The position numbers and the translations under genes are program-made. A DNA stretch of 7,689 nt from an uncultured Bacteroidota bacterium (GTDB lineage Bacteria; Bacteroidota; Bacteroidia; Bacteroidales; SZUA-534): assembly GCA_937899145.1 (NCBI GenBank), contig CALBPW010000263.1, forward strand, positions 1 through 7,689. The letters are read 5' to 3'. The notes below the pieces were generated by a model. That model was not told the origin of the DNA and did no database searches. It worked only from the letters and a program-made list of their open reading frames with translations. Positions 7,649 through 7,689 of the stretch are shown here, one piece after another (position 1 is the stretch's first letter; each line of letters begins with the position of its first letter).

Positions 7649-7676
7649 GTAACGCATATTTAATTTTACCAATGGG
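7631..7676. repeat. Imperfect 46-bp inverted repeat overlapping the -33 element
   Basis: Outer arms CCCATTGG (7631-7638) and CCAATGGG (7669-7676) are perfect 8-bp complements. Inner arms AATTAAA (7642-7648) and TTTAATT (7659-7665) are perfect 7-bp complements. Between them lie a symmetric 3x3 internal loop and a 10-base apical loop. The inner left arm covers the predicted -33 box. It could be an operator for a dimeric regulator, or a terminator of a gene beyond the right edge, although no clear T-run follows on either strand. The remaining right-edge bases (7677-7689) contain only the palindrome TGTTAACA. Confidence 0.6.
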
Positions 7677-7689
7677 CTGATTGTTAACA

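Noticed and set aside
7631..7676. The inverted repeat as an integron attC site or an insertion-sequence end
   Set aside because: The expected attC core sites (RYYYAAC/GTTRRRY) are not placed at the arms, and no transposase or target duplication is visible.
7644..7689. Possible 3' end of another minus-strand gene at the right edge (about 14 codons ending in TAA)
   Set aside because: Too short to support from sequence alone, and it overlaps the inverted repeat.

Overview
The window looks like accessory DNA from a Bacteroidota genome, probably a gut- or rumen-type Bacteroidales. Three things point that way: a type A T9SS C-terminal sorting domain, a promoter with a Bacteroidota-style -7 box (TAnnTTTG), and an RHS core whose end (residues 1776-1817 of the large protein) has the wording usual for Bacteroidota RHS proteins. 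All genes that can be supported lie on the minus strand, so the biological order runs from the right edge to the left edge.

Layout in transcription order. A promoter and a 46-bp imperfect dyad occupy 7617-7676. They are followed by a secreted 258-aa protein (6819-7595) with a discoidin-like (F5/8 type C-like) domain, one YD-type motif and a T9SS sorting domain. Four bases later starts a 2082-aa SpvB / FG-GAP / RHS polymorphic toxin (566-6814). Its last ~265 residues form an AT-rich variable tip carrying a JAMM/MPN-type zinc peptidase signature (E, HTHP, SxxD). Its stop codon overlaps the start of an 82-aa exported protein (321-569) in an ATGA junction, which makes that protein the natural immunity candidate. 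To its left, 1 to about 331 encodes the C-terminal part of a DUF5688 family protein without its N-terminal half. The window edge cuts this fragment.

How the genes may work together (inference): the three complete genes look like one operon of surface carrier or partner, toxin and immunity protein. The RHS protein has a Sec signal but no T9SS sorting domain, while the small upstream protein has one, so the upstream protein may help anchor or deliver the RHS shell. The exported nature of the immunity candidate suggests the toxin is neutralised in the periplasm. The sharp GC drop at the core/tip border and the headless DUF5688 remnant behind the immunity gene suggest that toxin/immunity cassettes are swapped at this locus. 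An assembly join near 320-345 cannot be excluded.

The parts are individually known families. The most unusual points are the exported immunity candidate paired with a JAMM tip, the T9SS partner in cis, the Asp-to-Asn change in the core-end motif, and the junction with DUF5688.
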